From Vibrio galatheae (GTDB lineage: Bacteria; Pseudomonadota; Gammaproteobacteria; Enterobacterales; Vibrionaceae): a stretch of DNA of 64,000 nucleotides. A program made the position numbers and the translations under genes. Every line of letters starts with the position of its first letter. The first letter of the stretch is position 1. The notes below the pieces were generated by a model. It did not search any database and was not told the DNA's origin. It was given only the letters and a program-made list of their open reading frames with translations. Shown here piece after piece: positions 35,346 through 45,285 of this stretch. The stretch lies in assembly GCF_000967545.1 (NCBI RefSeq), contig NZ_JXXV01000014.1, positions 1-64,000 of the forward strand, in the 5' to 3' direction.

Positions 35346-36146
35346 TTAAAGATCTTGAATGTTCTCTTTTTCAAGCTCTTGGAAGTAACGTAGTGTTTTC
35401 ACTTTAAGCTCTTGCTGTGCAGGCTCGTCTGCAACAATCACAGCCTTACGGTGCATTTGTAGCGCAGTGACTGTCCACATGTGGTTTACGCTGCCTTCGA
35501 TCGCCATTTGCAGTGCCAACGCTTTATTGTGGCCTAGAGAAAGGATCATCACTTCTTCTGCATCTAATAGTGTCGCAACACCAATAGTCAGTGCGTATTT
35601 TGGCACTTGGTTGATATCGTTATCGAAGAAACGAGAGTTTGCGATACGTGTATCTTCTGTCAGCGTTTTGATACGAGTGCGTGACGATAGAGAAGATCCT
35701 GGTTCATTGAACGCGATATGACCATCAATACCAACGCCACCCATGAATAGGTTGATCTTGCCGTAAGACTGAATCTTTTCTTCATACGCTGCGCAGTGTG
35801 CATCAATATCGTCTGCTTGGCCGTCAAGCAGGTTGATGTTCTCTTCTTGAATGTCTACGTGGTTGAAAAAGTTAGTGTACATGAATGTACGGTATGACTC
35901 AGGGTGGTTAGGGTCGATACCCACATACTCATCCATGTTGAAAGTCACGACATGTTTGAAGCTCACTTCGCCAGCTTCATACAGTGCAATAAGCTCTTTG
36001 TACGTTGTTAGTGGTGTGCCACCTGTAGGAAGACCAAGTACAAATGGACGGTCCGCAGTTGGTTCAAATGCGTTGATCTTGTTTGCAATGTGACGAGCAG
36101 CCCATTTACCTACTTGTGCAGCGTTTTTTAGAGGAATCAGTCTCAT
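35346..36146 (-). CDS. nagB: Glucosamine-6-phosphate deaminase
   Basis: A 266-residue hexameric enzyme that converts glucosamine 6-phosphate to fructose 6-phosphate and ammonia, the catabolic reverse of Glm[11 protein letters not shown] (residues 39-48) binds the phosphate. FNMDEYVG carries the catalytic Asp near residue 72, and [18 protein letters not shown] holds the active-site His. It is monocistronic with its own terminator and a NagC-like operator upstream. Confidence 0.97.
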   Translation of the reverse strand: MRLIPLKNAAQVGKWAARHIANKINAFEPTADRPFVLGLPTGGTPLTTYKELIALYEAGEVSFKHVVTFNMDEYVGIDPNHPESYRTFMYTNFFNHVDIQEENINLLDGQADDIDAHCAAYEEKIQSYGKINLFMGGVGIDGHIAFNEPGSSLSSRTRIKTLTEDTRIANSRFFDNDINQVPKYALTIGVATLLDAEEVMILSLGHNKALALQMAIEGSVNHMWTVTALQMHRKAVIVADEPAQQELKVKTLRYFQELEKENIQDL

Positions 36147-36186
36147 TTGTCTTTTCCTATAGAAGGTTATTTAATGAATTGGTTTC

Positions 36187-36207
36187 TTAATTTGCATTGT
36201 AAAATAA
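36187..36207. promoter_or_regulatory. NagC/Mlc-type operator upstream of nagB
   Basis: The imperfect palindrome TTAATTTGCATTGTAAAATA, followed by one further A, lies 41 bp before the nagB ATG. Its TT-A-TTT/AAA-T-AA halves and central GC match the NagC/Mlc class. NagC repression of nagB, relieved by GlcNAc 6-phosphate, is known in related bacteria. Confidence 0.6.
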
Positions 36208-36325
36208 GATGGCGAGGAGCGCCAGTTATTTGGAGAAAAAAATCGGCATATTGTCGTAATCTAGATCAAGTTTTTATAGTTTAGTCGCAAACAGAGTGAT
36301 TGTGTGAAGGGTTATTTATTGATGT

Positions 36326-36360
36326 GAAAAATGCACGCAAAGCGATCATTTACGTGCATT
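36326..36360 (-). terminator. Terminator after the TRAP binding-protein gene
   Basis: On the minus strand AATGCACG pairs with CGTGCATT around a 15-base loop and is followed by a short T tract. It lies 13 bp past the gene's stop codon. Confidence 0.65.
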
Positions 36361-36372
36361 GTTTAAACGTGG

Positions 36373-37455
36373 CTATTTACTGGTATCTAAGTAGGCTTTC
36401 GAGGAAATGTCTGTCCAAGCTCGCACTTTAGCTAAGTACTGCTCCTGAGATTGGATGATCTCTTTTGCCAGAGCGTCGCTATTGGCTTGATCTTCAAGCA
36501 GCTCGGTTGTCGCGGCTTTCATTGCTTGTAGTACCTCTGGCGGAAAATCTCTTACTTTGATATCTGGGTATTCAGCGCTCATGGTTGACCAACTATTCGC
36601 ATTCGCGTCGACGGATTGAGTGTACATATCAAACGCAGTGACTCGGAATGCGGTTTCTAAGATAGATTGGAGATCGTGAGGTAATGACTCCCATTTCTTT
36701 TTGTTGACCAAGAATTGGGTTTCTGAGCCAGGTTCATGCCAAGCGGTGTAGTAGTAAGGTGCGATTTTTTGAAAACCCATACGCAAATCAAATGCAGGTC
36801 CAACCCATTCAAGTGCATCAATCGTTCCGCGCTCTAGCGAAGTGTATAACTCACCGGGAGCGATATTGGTCGGTTTTGCGCCAACCTTAGCCATCACCTC
36901 ACCCGCAAAGCCAGGAATACGGATCTTAAGTCCTTTCAAATCTTCGATAGAGTTGATCTCTTTTTTAAACCAGCCGCCCATTTGAATATCTGAGTTGCCA
37001 CCAGGGAAAGAGAGTAGGTTATGGGGAGAGTAGACTTTCTCCATTAGCTCCATACCGCCGCCACGATAGAACCAAGCGTATTGCTCTGCGGGAACCATGC
37101 CAAAAGGCATTGACGAGAAGTAGAGCGTATTGGGGACTTTTCCTTTCCAGTAGTATGAGCTGGAGTGACCGAGATCGTATTGACCAGATTTGACCATATC
37201 GAAGACACCGAGTGGCGCTTTATGCTTATTGGCTGAATCAATACGAATTTGTAAGCGGCCGTTCGACATCTCTTCAGCAAGCTTAGCCATGTTTTTGGTC
37301 GCATCACCTAAGATAGGTGTGTTGGGTCCCCAGGTTTCGGCGAGTTTCAAACGATATACTTTCTCTGCGGCCAGAGCAGAAAAAGAGCTAAGTGCAAGCG
37401 ACAGGGTAAGCGTTCCTGCTAAGAGTGAGCGTAGTTTGTATTTTGATGGCAACAT
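36373..37455 (-). CDS. TRAP transporter solute-binding protein (DctP family)
   Basis: A 360-residue periplasmic protein. The signal peptide spans about 1-29 (LLAGTLTLSLALSSFSALA, then AE). The mature part has DctP-type segments: VYRLKLAETWGPNTP, the conserved LKGLKIRIPGFAGEV with its carboxylate-binding arginine, and TIDALEWVGP. It should bind a small acid for uptake. No DctQ or DctM membrane genes are adjacent, so it either works with a distant permease or has another role. The W in ALEWVGP is typical of the subgroup annotated for keto- or aromatic acids, which is only suggestive. Confidence 0.88.
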   Translation of the reverse strand: MLPSKYKLRSLLAGTLTLSLALSSFSALAAEKVYRLKLAETWGPNTPILGDATKNMAKLAEEMSNGRLQIRIDSANKHKAPLGVFDMVKSGQYDLGHSSSYYWKGKVPNTLYFSSMPFGMVPAEQYAWFYRGGGMELMEKVYSPHNLLSFPGGNSDIQMGGWFKKEINSIEDLKGLKIRIPGFAGEVMAKVGAKPTNIAPGELYTSLERGTIDALEWVGPAFDLRMGFQKIAPYYYTAWHEPGSETQFLVNKKKWESLPHDLQSILETAFRVTAFDMYTQSVDANANSWSTMSAEYPDIKVRDFPPEVLQAMKAATTELLEDQANSDALAKEIIQSQEQYLAKVRAWTDISSKAYLDTSK

Positions 37456-37672
37456 GACTAGGCGACTTCCTTATTTGTTATGTTTGTTGTCGTAGCTAGC
37501 TTTTATCTTGCCGTTTTTTTCGTCAATCTTATTTTTACCTAGCCACAAGCAATAGGTTGGGCTTTCACACTGTTTTTAATCTTTCATTTAGTCAGTAATA
37601 CTGACTTCGGATTGGAATGCGCACAAGATGGCAAGCAGTACTCGGTGTTTTAAGTACATAATCTTGATAGTA

Positions 37673-37702
37673 AAAGTGCTGCCTTGGTCACGCAGCACTT
37701 TA
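37673..37702 (-). terminator. Hairpin after the OlsF-like gene
   Basis: AAAGTGCTGC pairs with GCAGCACTTT around a nine- or ten-base loop, about 32 bp past the stop of the minus-strand acyltransferase. The T tract is short (TTTTACT on the minus strand). Confidence 0.55.
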
Positions 37703-37734
37703 TTGATGTTTGGCAAGCCGATCAGATTGGTGAT

Positions 37735-39492
37735 TTAACGGATAGCATTATGTTTGATCAAATAGCGTTCCGCTTGATTTGTTCCCATATATCGCGCCAA
37801 AGTTTTTAGTGGCACGTTTCTGAGATCGACCATGATCAGGCCATCTAAGGCATTGTTGAACGCGGGATCAACATTGAAGGAGACCAGCTTTCCGTTCAGG
37901 CCAAGGTATTGCCTCAGTAGTACTGGAACGCCTTTGCCTTCATCAATTCTGGCAATGACGCGTGAGAGTAGTTGTAAGTCTGCCAGTGCGGTTAGCATGC
38001 TTGTATTCCAGCTTTGATTCGCATTGGGGAGCGGGTTGGAAGGGGTGACAAATTCCGCTTTTTCAGAGTCATAGTGATGGAGTGTCATGGTTTCAGCCAG
38101 CAATTGTCTTGCTTGATCGCTGTAATCGTTGCTTATACTGACGGGGCCGAATAAATGCGTGTATTCAGGGTGCTTGTCAACATATGCCGCAATTCCTTTC
38201 CACAGTAGAAGCAGTGGTGCCATGCTTTTTTGGTATTTTTCATCAATTACGGAGCGACCCATTTCGATAGCCTTGCCCATACTTTTGATGAAGGGTTGGT
38301 CAAAATTGAATAAGGTTCGTGAATAAAGACCAGAGATGCCATGTTGATCAACAAGCTGATCAACCAAGCCCAATCGGTACGAACCGACCAAAGCACGATG
38401 GTTACGATCCCAGATAAACAAATGTAGATAGTCTCGATCAAACTCATCAAGGTCGATAGCTAGACCAGTACCCTCACCAACTTGTCGGAAGTTATGCTCA
38501 CGTAGGCGCCCAATTTCATGCATTAGAGAGGGGATATGGTCTGCGGTTGTGCAATACACGTCAAACTCGCCACTTGAAAGCATAAGATGATCATCAGGCA
38601 AGGCATTGAGATCATCTTCAAGATCGCTAGTTGGTAAAGGATCTGAGATCGGAAGTTGGGAGGTGCTACCAGTGGCTTGTTGCTGCACATGTGCACGGTT
38701 TTGCAGTAGATAAGTATTGAGACGTAAGTAGTTGACGATCTGAGTATCACTTAACCCATTTACTTCTTTATATTTAATGGCAGTACCGATGGAGAGTTTA
38801 ATTTTCTGGCTTGATTTGTTAAGCAGCTCTCGGCCTAACATCAAGGTGCGAAGTAAAGGATGGACTTTGCCTGCAAGATAGAAACGCTGTGAGTTTTGAC
38901 CATCAATATAAACGGGCACCGTCGTTGCTCGTGATTTACGAATGAGGCTACTCACTGAGCGGCTCCACTCTTTATCTTCGAGGCGTTGCGCTTTTCTATC
39001 GACGAGTTGCGAGACTTCTCCGGCTGGAAATAGCAATAGAAGACCACCCTGATCAAGATGTTGATGCGCGTTTCTCAGCGCTTTGAGATTAGCCTTGTGC
39101 GCGTTTTGTCCGTCAAATACATCAACACCAATAAAGAGTTCGTCGAGCTCAGGGACTGTTTTCAGGTATTGATTTGCTAAGATCTGCACATCACTTCTGA
39201 CTTGCAGGAGCAGCTCAGCGAGAATCACGCCTTCAACGCAACCTAATGGATGATTGGCGACCACAATTGTTGGGCCCGATTGTGGAATATCAGCTAGCGA
39301 ACCTCGACATAGCTGATAGTCAATGCCAAGCACTTCGAGAGTGAAACGAAGAAATGCGGCTGTGTCGCAACCTGCTGGGCGCTGTGCATAAAACTTATCA
39401 AGCTGATTAAGACCTGTGGCCCATTCAGTTAAGCTTTCTCCTAAGCGAAATGGGGTCTTTTTCGGTAAACGAAACGGACTAGAAACTTCCAT
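37735..39492 (-). CDS. olsF: Bifunctional acyltransferase, OlsF-like (ornithine lipid synthesis)
   Basis: A 585-residue two-domain protein. The N-terminal half is a lysophospholipid-type acyltransferase (IVVANHPLGCVEGVILAELL, LLFPAGEVSQLVDRKAQ). The C-terminal half, from about residue 305, is a GNAT-like N-acyltransferase related to OlsB (YLHLFIWDRNHRALVGSYRL, EMGRSVIDEKYQKSMAPLLL). This fusion matches OlsF, which makes ornithine lipids from ornithine and acyl-ACP, and which I recall being located near glmS in V. cholerae. Such proteins are often labelled 'hemolysin' without evidence. The membrane-associated role is inferred. Confidence 0.8.
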   Translation of the reverse strand: MEVSSPFRLPKKTPFRLGESLTEWATGLNQLDKFYAQRPAGCDTAAFLRFTLEVLGIDYQLCRGSLADIPQSGPTIVVANHPLGCVEGVILAELLLQVRSDVQILANQYLKTVPELDELFIGVDVFDGQNAHKANLKALRNAHQHLDQGGLLLLFPAGEVSQLVDRKAQRLEDKEWSRSVSSLIRKSRATTVPVYIDGQNSQRFYLAGKVHPLLRTLMLGRELLNKSSQKIKLSIGTAIKYKEVNGLSDTQIVNYLRLNTYLLQNRAHVQQQATGSTSQLPISDPLPTSDLEDDLNALPDDHLMLSSGEFDVYCTTADHIPSLMHEIGRLREHNFRQVGEGTGLAIDLDEFDRDYLHLFIWDRNHRALVGSYRLGLVDQLVDQHGISGLYSRTLFNFDQPFIKSMGKAIEMGRSVIDEKYQKSMAPLLLLWKGIAAYVDKHPEYTHLFGPVSISNDYSDQARQLLAETMTLHHYDSEKAEFVTPSNPLPNANQSWNTSMLTALADLQLLSRVIARIDEGKGVPVLLRQYLGLNGKLVSFNVDPAFNNALDGLIMVDLRNVPLKTLARYMGTNQAERYLIKHNAIR

Positions 39493-39836
39493 AGCATCCT
39501 CAATATGGTGTTAAGTCAACTTGAGGCTAATCAATCGATGTTGCAGAGAGGCTTCAGCTCGATGAGAGTTTGATGATGATAGTGTGACGTTTTGATGACG
39601 AAAAATAGCTTCGAGAGTGTGTGTTTCTTTTTAATGCAACAATGACTTAATTAATTTAAATAAAAAATAGGTTGCTCACAAAATATACTAATTTTGTATC
39701 TCAGCGTAAGTATTGTTGCTAACGTCTAACTGCGGGTAAGGATGTTTCAAGTACGAGCAACAGACTCAAGCGGGAGCATCTGCCAATTTACCTTCGTTTA
39801 ATGCTGATCTGGAAAGACCTCTTTATATTAAAGAGG
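39493..39836. other. Gap upstream of the OlsF-like gene
   Basis: About 340 bp without a supported gene. It should contain the acyltransferase promoter (minus strand). An AT-rich block lies near 39650-39700 (AATTTAAATAAAAAATAGG). I see no operator I can name. Confidence 0.45.
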
Positions 39837-39865
39837 AAAACGGGAACCTTCTGGTTCCCGTTATT
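39837..39865 (-). terminator. Intrinsic terminator after ispB
   Basis: On the minus strand ACGGGAACC pairs with GGTTCCCGT around four bases and is followed by TTTCC. It lies about 30 bp past the ispB stop. Confidence 0.8.
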
Positions 39866-39894
39866 GCATTTGATTAACTCTGGTGGCCGATGAG

Positions 39895-40866
39895 TTAGCT
39901 GGTTCGATGGACGGACATGTGGGCTAACGTAACCAATGCCTGCTTATATTCCGATGGTTGCAAAACGCTTAGTTCGGCAATCGCTTTATCCGCTTCTTCA
40001 TATGCTTTTTGACGAGTGTACTCAAGAGAGCCAGTTTGGTTCATCGCGTCGAGAATCTCATTTAAGCGATCCATACCGTTGGCCTTTTCAATCGCTTCGC
40101 GAATCATAGCGGCTTGTTCTGGAGTACCGTTACGCATCGCGTAAAGGAGCGGCAGGGTAGGCTTGCCTTCAGCGAGGTCATCGCCGACGTTTTTACCCAT
40201 CTCTTGACCATCAGAAGTGTAATCCATCACATCATCGATCAGTTGGAACGCCGTCCCTAGGTACTTGCCATAGTTTTGCAATGCGGTTTCTACTTCTTCA
40301 GACGCGTCATTTAAAATCGCGCCAATTTGTGTCGCGGCTTCAAACAAACGGGCAGTTTTCGAGTAGATAACCTGCATGTAGCTCTCTTCGGTAGTATCCG
40401 GATCATTACAGTTCATTAACTGCTGGACTTCACCTTCCGCAATCACGTTAACCGCATCACTCATCAACTTGAGGATCTTTAATGATCCTAGCTCGGTCAT
40501 CATTTGGAACGATCGCGTATAAATGAAATCCCCAACCAACACGCTAGCGGCATTACCAAACGCTGCATTCGCCGTCGCTTTACCACGGCGCATGTCTGAT
40601 TCATCGACGACATCATCGTGCAGTAGAGTCGCTGTATGAATAAATTCAATAAAGGCAGCGGCTGTGGTGTGAGCCTCTCCTTTATAGCCGAGTGCTCTGG
40701 CTGATATTACGGCTAAAAGAGGGCGGATACGCTTACCACCGCCACTTACAATATAGAAACCCAGTTGATTGATTAAAGAGACATCAGAGTTGAGTTGCGC
40801 GTGAATTGTTTCATTCACTTTTGCCATGTCATCGGCGGTGAGTGCTTGGATAGCTTGAAAATCCAT
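39895..40866 (-). CDS. ispB: Octaprenyl diphosphate synthase
   Basis: A 323-residue trans-prenyltransferase that builds the C40 isoprenoid side chain of ubiquinone and menaquinone. The two aspartate-rich metal motifs are DDVVDESD (in LLHDDVVDESDMRRGKA) and DDVMD (in FQLIDDVMDYTSDG). The GGGKRIRP motif binds isopentenyl diphosphate. ATG 40866 (MDFQAIQALTADDM) is chosen over the ATG at 40932 because it gives the family length and N-terminus. It is divergent from rplU, the usual arrangement. Confidence 0.95.
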   Translation of the reverse strand: MDFQAIQALTADDMAKVNETIHAQLNSDVSLINQLGFYIVSGGGKRIRPLLAVISARALGYKGEAHTTAAAFIEFIHTATLLHDDVVDESDMRRGKATANAAFGNAASVLVGDFIYTRSFQMMTELGSLKILKLMSDAVNVIAEGEVQQLMNCNDPDTTEESYMQVIYSKTARLFEAATQIGAILNDASEEVETALQNYGKYLGTAFQLIDDVMDYTSDGQEMGKNVGDDLAEGKPTLPLLYAMRNGTPEQAAMIREAIEKANGMDRLNEILDAMNQTGSLEYTRQKAYEEADKAIAELSVLQPSEYKQALVTLAHMSVHRTS

Positions 40867-41134
40867 GGTTAATCCGGCTGAAGTTAGAACGAGTAAGGTA
40901 TTCTTATCTGTTTTAATTGCTGAATAATACACTAAAAAACGTTGATTAATACACGCTTAAAGGGCATCATCTGGGCACTTTTCATTGGCGATTAGCTTTT
41001 CGCCAATTTTTTCAAAATATGGCTTGTCATAGGTGCGACCTTTCTGTAGAATCTGCGCCCTATTGATGATTAGTTTAGCGCACACCCTTGATGCTCAAAT
41101 AGCATACGGCTGTGCGGAAAAAGCGGAGTAAGAT

Positions 41135-41446
41135 ATGTACGCTGTTTTCCAATCTGGTGGTAAACAACACCGTGTAAGCGAAGGTCAAACTCTTCGTTTA
41201 GAGAAATTAGACGTTGAAACTGGTGCAACTGTTGAATTTGATAAAGTTCTTCTTGTTGCTAACGGTGAAGACATTAAAGTTGGTGCTCCTCTAGTAGAGG
41301 GCGGCAAAGTAGTTGCAGAAGTGGTACAACACGGTCGTGGCGATAAAGTAAAAATCGTTAAATTCCGTCGTCGTAAGCACTCTCGCAAACAAGCTGGTCA
41401 CCGTCAGTGGTTCACAGAAGTGAAAATCACTGGTATCAACGCTTAA
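41135..41446 (+). CDS. rplU: 50S ribosomal protein L21
   Basis: A 103-residue ribosomal protein that binds 23S rRNA. It starts [18 protein letters not shown] and ends with the basic [20 protein letters not shown] segment typical of L21. It is followed by rpmA after 20 bases, with obgE further on, the standard order. A GCGGAGTAAG ribosome site precedes the ATG. Codon bias is that of a highly expressed gene. Confidence 0.98.
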   Translation: MYAVFQSGGKQHRVSEGQTLRLEKLDVETGATVEFDKVLLVANGEDIKVGAPLVEGGKVVAEVVQHGRGDKVKIVKFRRRKHSRKQAGHRQWFTEVKITGINA

Positions 41447-41466
41447 TCGATTAGGAGAGTTTAACA

Positions 41467-41724
41467 ATGGCACACAAAAAAGCTGGTGGTTCTACTCGTA
41501 ACGGCCGCGATTCAGAAAGCAAACGTCTAGGTGTTAAGCGTTTCGGTGGTGAGTCTGTTCTTGCAGGTAACATCATTGTTCGTCAACGTGGTACTAAGTT
41601 CCACGCTGGTACTAACGTAGGTATCGGTAAAGACCACACTCTATTCGCTCTTACTGAAGGTAAAGTGAAGTTCGAAGTGAAAGGTCCTAAAAACCGTAAA
41701 TTCGTTAGCATCGAAGCTGAGTAA
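41467..41724 (+). CDS. rpmA: 50S ribosomal protein L27
   Basis: An 85-residue ribosomal protein whose N-terminal tail reaches the peptidyl-transferase centre. It begins [20 protein letters not shown], with no N-terminal cleaved extension (as in other Gram-negatives), and has [15 protein letters not shown]. It lies in an operon with rplU, with AGGAG before the start. Confidence 0.98.
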   Translation: MAHKKAGGSTRNGRDSESKRLGVKRFGGESVLAGNIIVRQRGTKFHAGTNVGIGKDHTLFALTEGKVKFEVKGPKNRKFVSIEAE

Positions 41725-41769
41725 TTTAAACCTAGTTTAAAACACTCATTAGCTTTCAAGCTGAATTCA

Positions 41770-41798
41770 AAAGCCCTGCCGATTCGGCGGGGTTTTTT
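41770..41798 (+). terminator. Intrinsic terminator after rpmA
   Basis: AAAGCCCTGCCG pairs with CGGCGGGGTTTT (one G-T pair) across three bases, followed by T residues. It separates the ribosomal operon from obgE. Confidence 0.88.
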
Positions 41799-41878
41799 AT
41801 TTATGCGAACAAGACCATCGCATAGAGAAGGAATAAATACTAAGGCACTTTGAAAAAAGTCCCTCATTATGTATTCCA

Positions 41879-42041
41879 ATACCAATCGGGATAAATAGGT
41901 GATCAGATAGTTGCGCAGGAAAAATCGCTTAGAGCAAGGCATAGATTGCAGCTAGCTAGTTGACCTACCTACAAAATCTATAACGCTGCTATCAGCGATT
42001 TTAACCAGTAAGATTGACCAGATATTTATTCTGGTTGGTAT
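41879..42041. repeat. Palindromic MITE-like element
   Basis: Ends ATACCAATCGGGATAAATA (41879-41897) and TATTTATTCTGGTTGGTAT (42023-42041) are inverted repeats agreeing at 16 of 19 positions. Inside, AAAAATCGCT pairs with AGCGATTTT, and GCATAGATT faces AATCTATAACGCTGC, so the 163 bp can fold into one long hairpin. No gene is inside. It resembles short non-autonomous elements dispersed in vibrio genomes. The flanking 457-bp gap otherwise holds the rpmA terminator and the obgE leader. Confidence 0.7.
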
Positions 42042-42178
42042 CAGTGGCAGAACGATCGAAGATCAAGGTGATCGATCTGAAAATGGAATCTGCTAGAATT
42101 TGTATCATTCACTCTGTTTAACAGAGCTGAGATGATATTTGCAACGCGGCTACCTGATGTAGCACAAGGGCGGAGTAA

Positions 42179-43345
<1,167 letters not shown>

Positions 43346-43362
43346 CAGTAAATTATATTCTG

Positions 43363-43389
43363 AGCCGCAATATCAATTGCGGCTTTTTT
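43363..43389 (+). terminator. Intrinsic terminator after obgE
   Basis: AGCCGCAA pairs with TTGCGGCT around six bases and is followed by TTTTT, 18 bp past the obgE stop. Confidence 0.9.
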
Positions 43390-43460
43390 GTGTCTAAATC
43401 AATTCATCTATTTCTGTTTCGATTCAAAATAGCAAGATTCTAAGGGAGTAGGGTAGAAAT

Positions 43461-44228
43461 ATGGCATCTAAGCAACGAGCCGTTTCTCGTTTAATTGCCC
43501 AAGCTGGGCAAATGCTTTTAGCGCATGGTGCGGAAAGCACCTTGGTTGGCGATCTTATGCGTCGCTTTGGTATTGCTGCAGGTATGGACGAAGTTGAAGT
43601 ATCACTGTCAGCAAGTTCTCTGGTCGTCACTACGGTTTACCAAGAGCATTGCATTACCACAGCTCGTCGTTGTCCAGATCGCGGTATCAATATGCGCGCG
43701 ATTACTCAGGTTCAGCGTATCTGCATAATGCTCGAGCGGGGGATTATTGATTATTCACTGGCTCAGCATCACCTCGATAAGATCAGCCCTGAGCGGTACA
43801 ATCGCTGGTTAGTGGTGTTCATGATTGGCCTATCTTGTGCTGCTTTCAGTCGTTTAGCTGGAGGGGATTGGACGGTTTTCGCTATGACCTTTTTTGCCTC
43901 GGCCGTGGGTATGGTGGTTAGACAAGAGATTGGCCATCGCCACTTTAATCCGATGATGAACTTTGCGGCAACAGCGTTTGTAACGACGGTGATCTCTGCA
44001 CAAGCGGTCAATTACGAACTCGGTAACTCTCCCTCGTTGGTTATGGCTTCTTCAGTGTTGATGTTAGTGCCCGGCTTTCCTTTGATTAACTCAGTAGCAG
44101 ATATGCTCAAAGGGTACATCAATATGGGTATCGCTCGCTTTGCTATGGCAAGTTTACTGACTTTAGCGACAAGCCTAGGGATTGTCGCGGCAATGAGCCT
44201 AGTTGGTGTTTTAGGGTGGGTAGTATGA
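43461..44228 (+). CDS. yjjP: Threonine/serine exporter, large subunit (YjjP/ThrE N-part)
   Basis: A 255-residue membrane protein of the DUF1212/ThrE family. Its soluble N-terminal part (LIAQAGQMLLAHGAESTLV) is followed by about five hydrophobic segments. In corynebacteria, ThrE is one chain; in enterobacteria and here the function is split between YjjP and YjjB, which together have been linked to succinate or amino-acid export. Substrate in this organism is not shown by sequence. The stop overlaps the next start (ATGA). Confidence 0.85.
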   Translation: MASKQRAVSRLIAQAGQMLLAHGAESTLVGDLMRRFGIAAGMDEVEVSLSASSLVVTTVYQEHCITTARRCPDRGINMRAITQVQRICIMLERGIIDYSLAQHHLDKISPERYNRWLVVFMIGLSCAAFSRLAGGDWTVFAMTFFASAVGMVVRQEIGHRHFNPMMNFAATAFVTTVISAQAVNYELGNSPSLVMASSVLMLVPGFPLINSVADMLKGYINMGIARFAMASLLTLATSLGIVAAMSLVGVLGWVV

Positions 44229-44698
44229 TGTTGTTCGATCTCTTACTTGCCTTACTCAATGATATGCTTTTTGCAGCAATTCCAGCGGTTGGTTTTGCTT
44301 TGGTGTTTAACGTGCCACAGAAAGCGCTGGTTTATTGTGCCTTAGGCGGTGCTATTGGTCACGGCTCTCGCTACTTAATGATGCACTTCGGGGTACCGAT
44401 TGAGTGGGCAACCTTCTTTGCGGCAATGATCGTTAGTATGGTGGGAATCCACTGGTCAGCTCGTTTCTTAGCGCACCCAAAAGTATTTACTGTGGCAGCA
44501 TTGATTCCAATGGTTCCAGGGGTATTTGCCTTCAAAGCTATGATTGCACTGGTTGAGCTCAACCACCTTGGCTACTCTCCTGAGCTGGTTGCTATGCTAA
44601 TGGAAAACTTTCTCAAAGCGATGTTCATTATTGCCGGTCTGGCTGTTGGCTTAGCCATGCCGGGCTTGCTATTCTATCGCCGCAAACCCATTGTATAA
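44225..44698 (+). CDS. yjjB: Threonine/serine exporter, small subunit (YjjB)
   Basis: A 157-residue membrane protein of the DUF3815 family with about four or five hydrophobic segments (LNDMLFAAIPAVGFALVFNV, ALIPMVPGVFAFKAM). It is the partner of the preceding YjjP-like protein. The ATG at 44225 overlaps the upstream stop as ATGATG and is preferred to a GTG at 44216. folA follows after 17 bp, with GAGGAGAAAGG in the gap. Confidence 0.83.
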   Translation: MMLFDLLLALLNDMLFAAIPAVGFALVFNVPQKALVYCALGGAIGHGSRYLMMHFGVPIEWATFFAAMIVSMVGIHWSARFLAHPKVFTVAALIPMVPGVFAFKAMIALVELNHLGYSPELVAMLMENFLKAMFIIAGLAVGLAMPGLLFYRRKPIV

Positions 44699-44715
44699 AT
44701 CCCGAGGAGAAAGGA

Positions 44716-45201
44716 ATGATCGTTAGTATGATCGCGGCTATGGCGCAAGATCGAGTTATTGGTAAAGACAATCAGATGCCATGGCACCTTCCTGCCGATT
44801 TTGCTTGGTTTAAGCGTTGTACATTGGGCAAACCTGTGGTGATGGGACGCAAAACGTATGAATCCATTGGTCGTCCATTACCTGGGCGTCACAATATCGT
44901 TATCAGCCGAGATGCGACATTAACGATTGAGGGTGTCACCACGGTAACCTCGATTGATGAGGCGTTGCAATCCGCTGGCGATGCTGAGGAAGTAATGATT
45001 ATTGGTGGAGGGACGATTTACCAAGCGTGCCTGCCACAAGCCAATAAACTGTACGTTACCTATATTGATGCACAGATTGAAGGGGATACACAGTTCCCTG
45101 AGTGGGGAGCAAGTTTTCAGGAAACTTACTCAGAAAACTATGCTGCTGATGAAAAAAATGACTATGATATGCGTTTTGTTGTGTTGGAAAGAAACCTTTA
45201 A
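44716..45201 (+). CDS. folA: Dihydrofolate reductase
   Basis: A 161-residue NADPH-dependent enzyme that reduces dihydrofolate to tetrahydrofolate and is the trimethoprim target. MIVSMIAAMAQDRVIGKDNQ and MPWHLPADFAWFK contain the active-site acidic residue (Asp27-equivalent). GRKTYESIGRPLPGR and IIGGGTIYQACL bind NADPH. The length is that of a chromosomal DHFR, not a resistance cassette. AGGAGAAAGG precedes the start. Confidence 0.96.
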   Translation: MIVSMIAAMAQDRVIGKDNQMPWHLPADFAWFKRCTLGKPVVMGRKTYESIGRPLPGRHNIVISRDATLTIEGVTTVTSIDEALQSAGDAEEVMIIGGGTIYQACLPQANKLYVTYIDAQIEGDTQFPEWGASFQETYSENYAADEKNDYDMRFVVLERNL

Positions 45202-45235
45202 GTTTCTTTGAACAACACGCATTGGTATGCTTTAA

Positions 45236-45285
45236 GAGAACTAGGTAGCCATAGATTTATATAACCTATTAAACCTAGTTCTTTA
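45236..45285. terminator. Possible bidirectional hairpin between folA and apaH
   Basis: AGAACTAGGT pairs with ACCTAGTTCT across a loop of about 25 bases, between two convergent genes and overlapping the apaH stop. The long loop makes it a weak candidate. Confidence 0.4.

Noticed and set aside
40867..40932. Extended N-terminus for IspB
   Set aside because: The extra residues do not resemble known IspB, and the family length fits a start at 40866.
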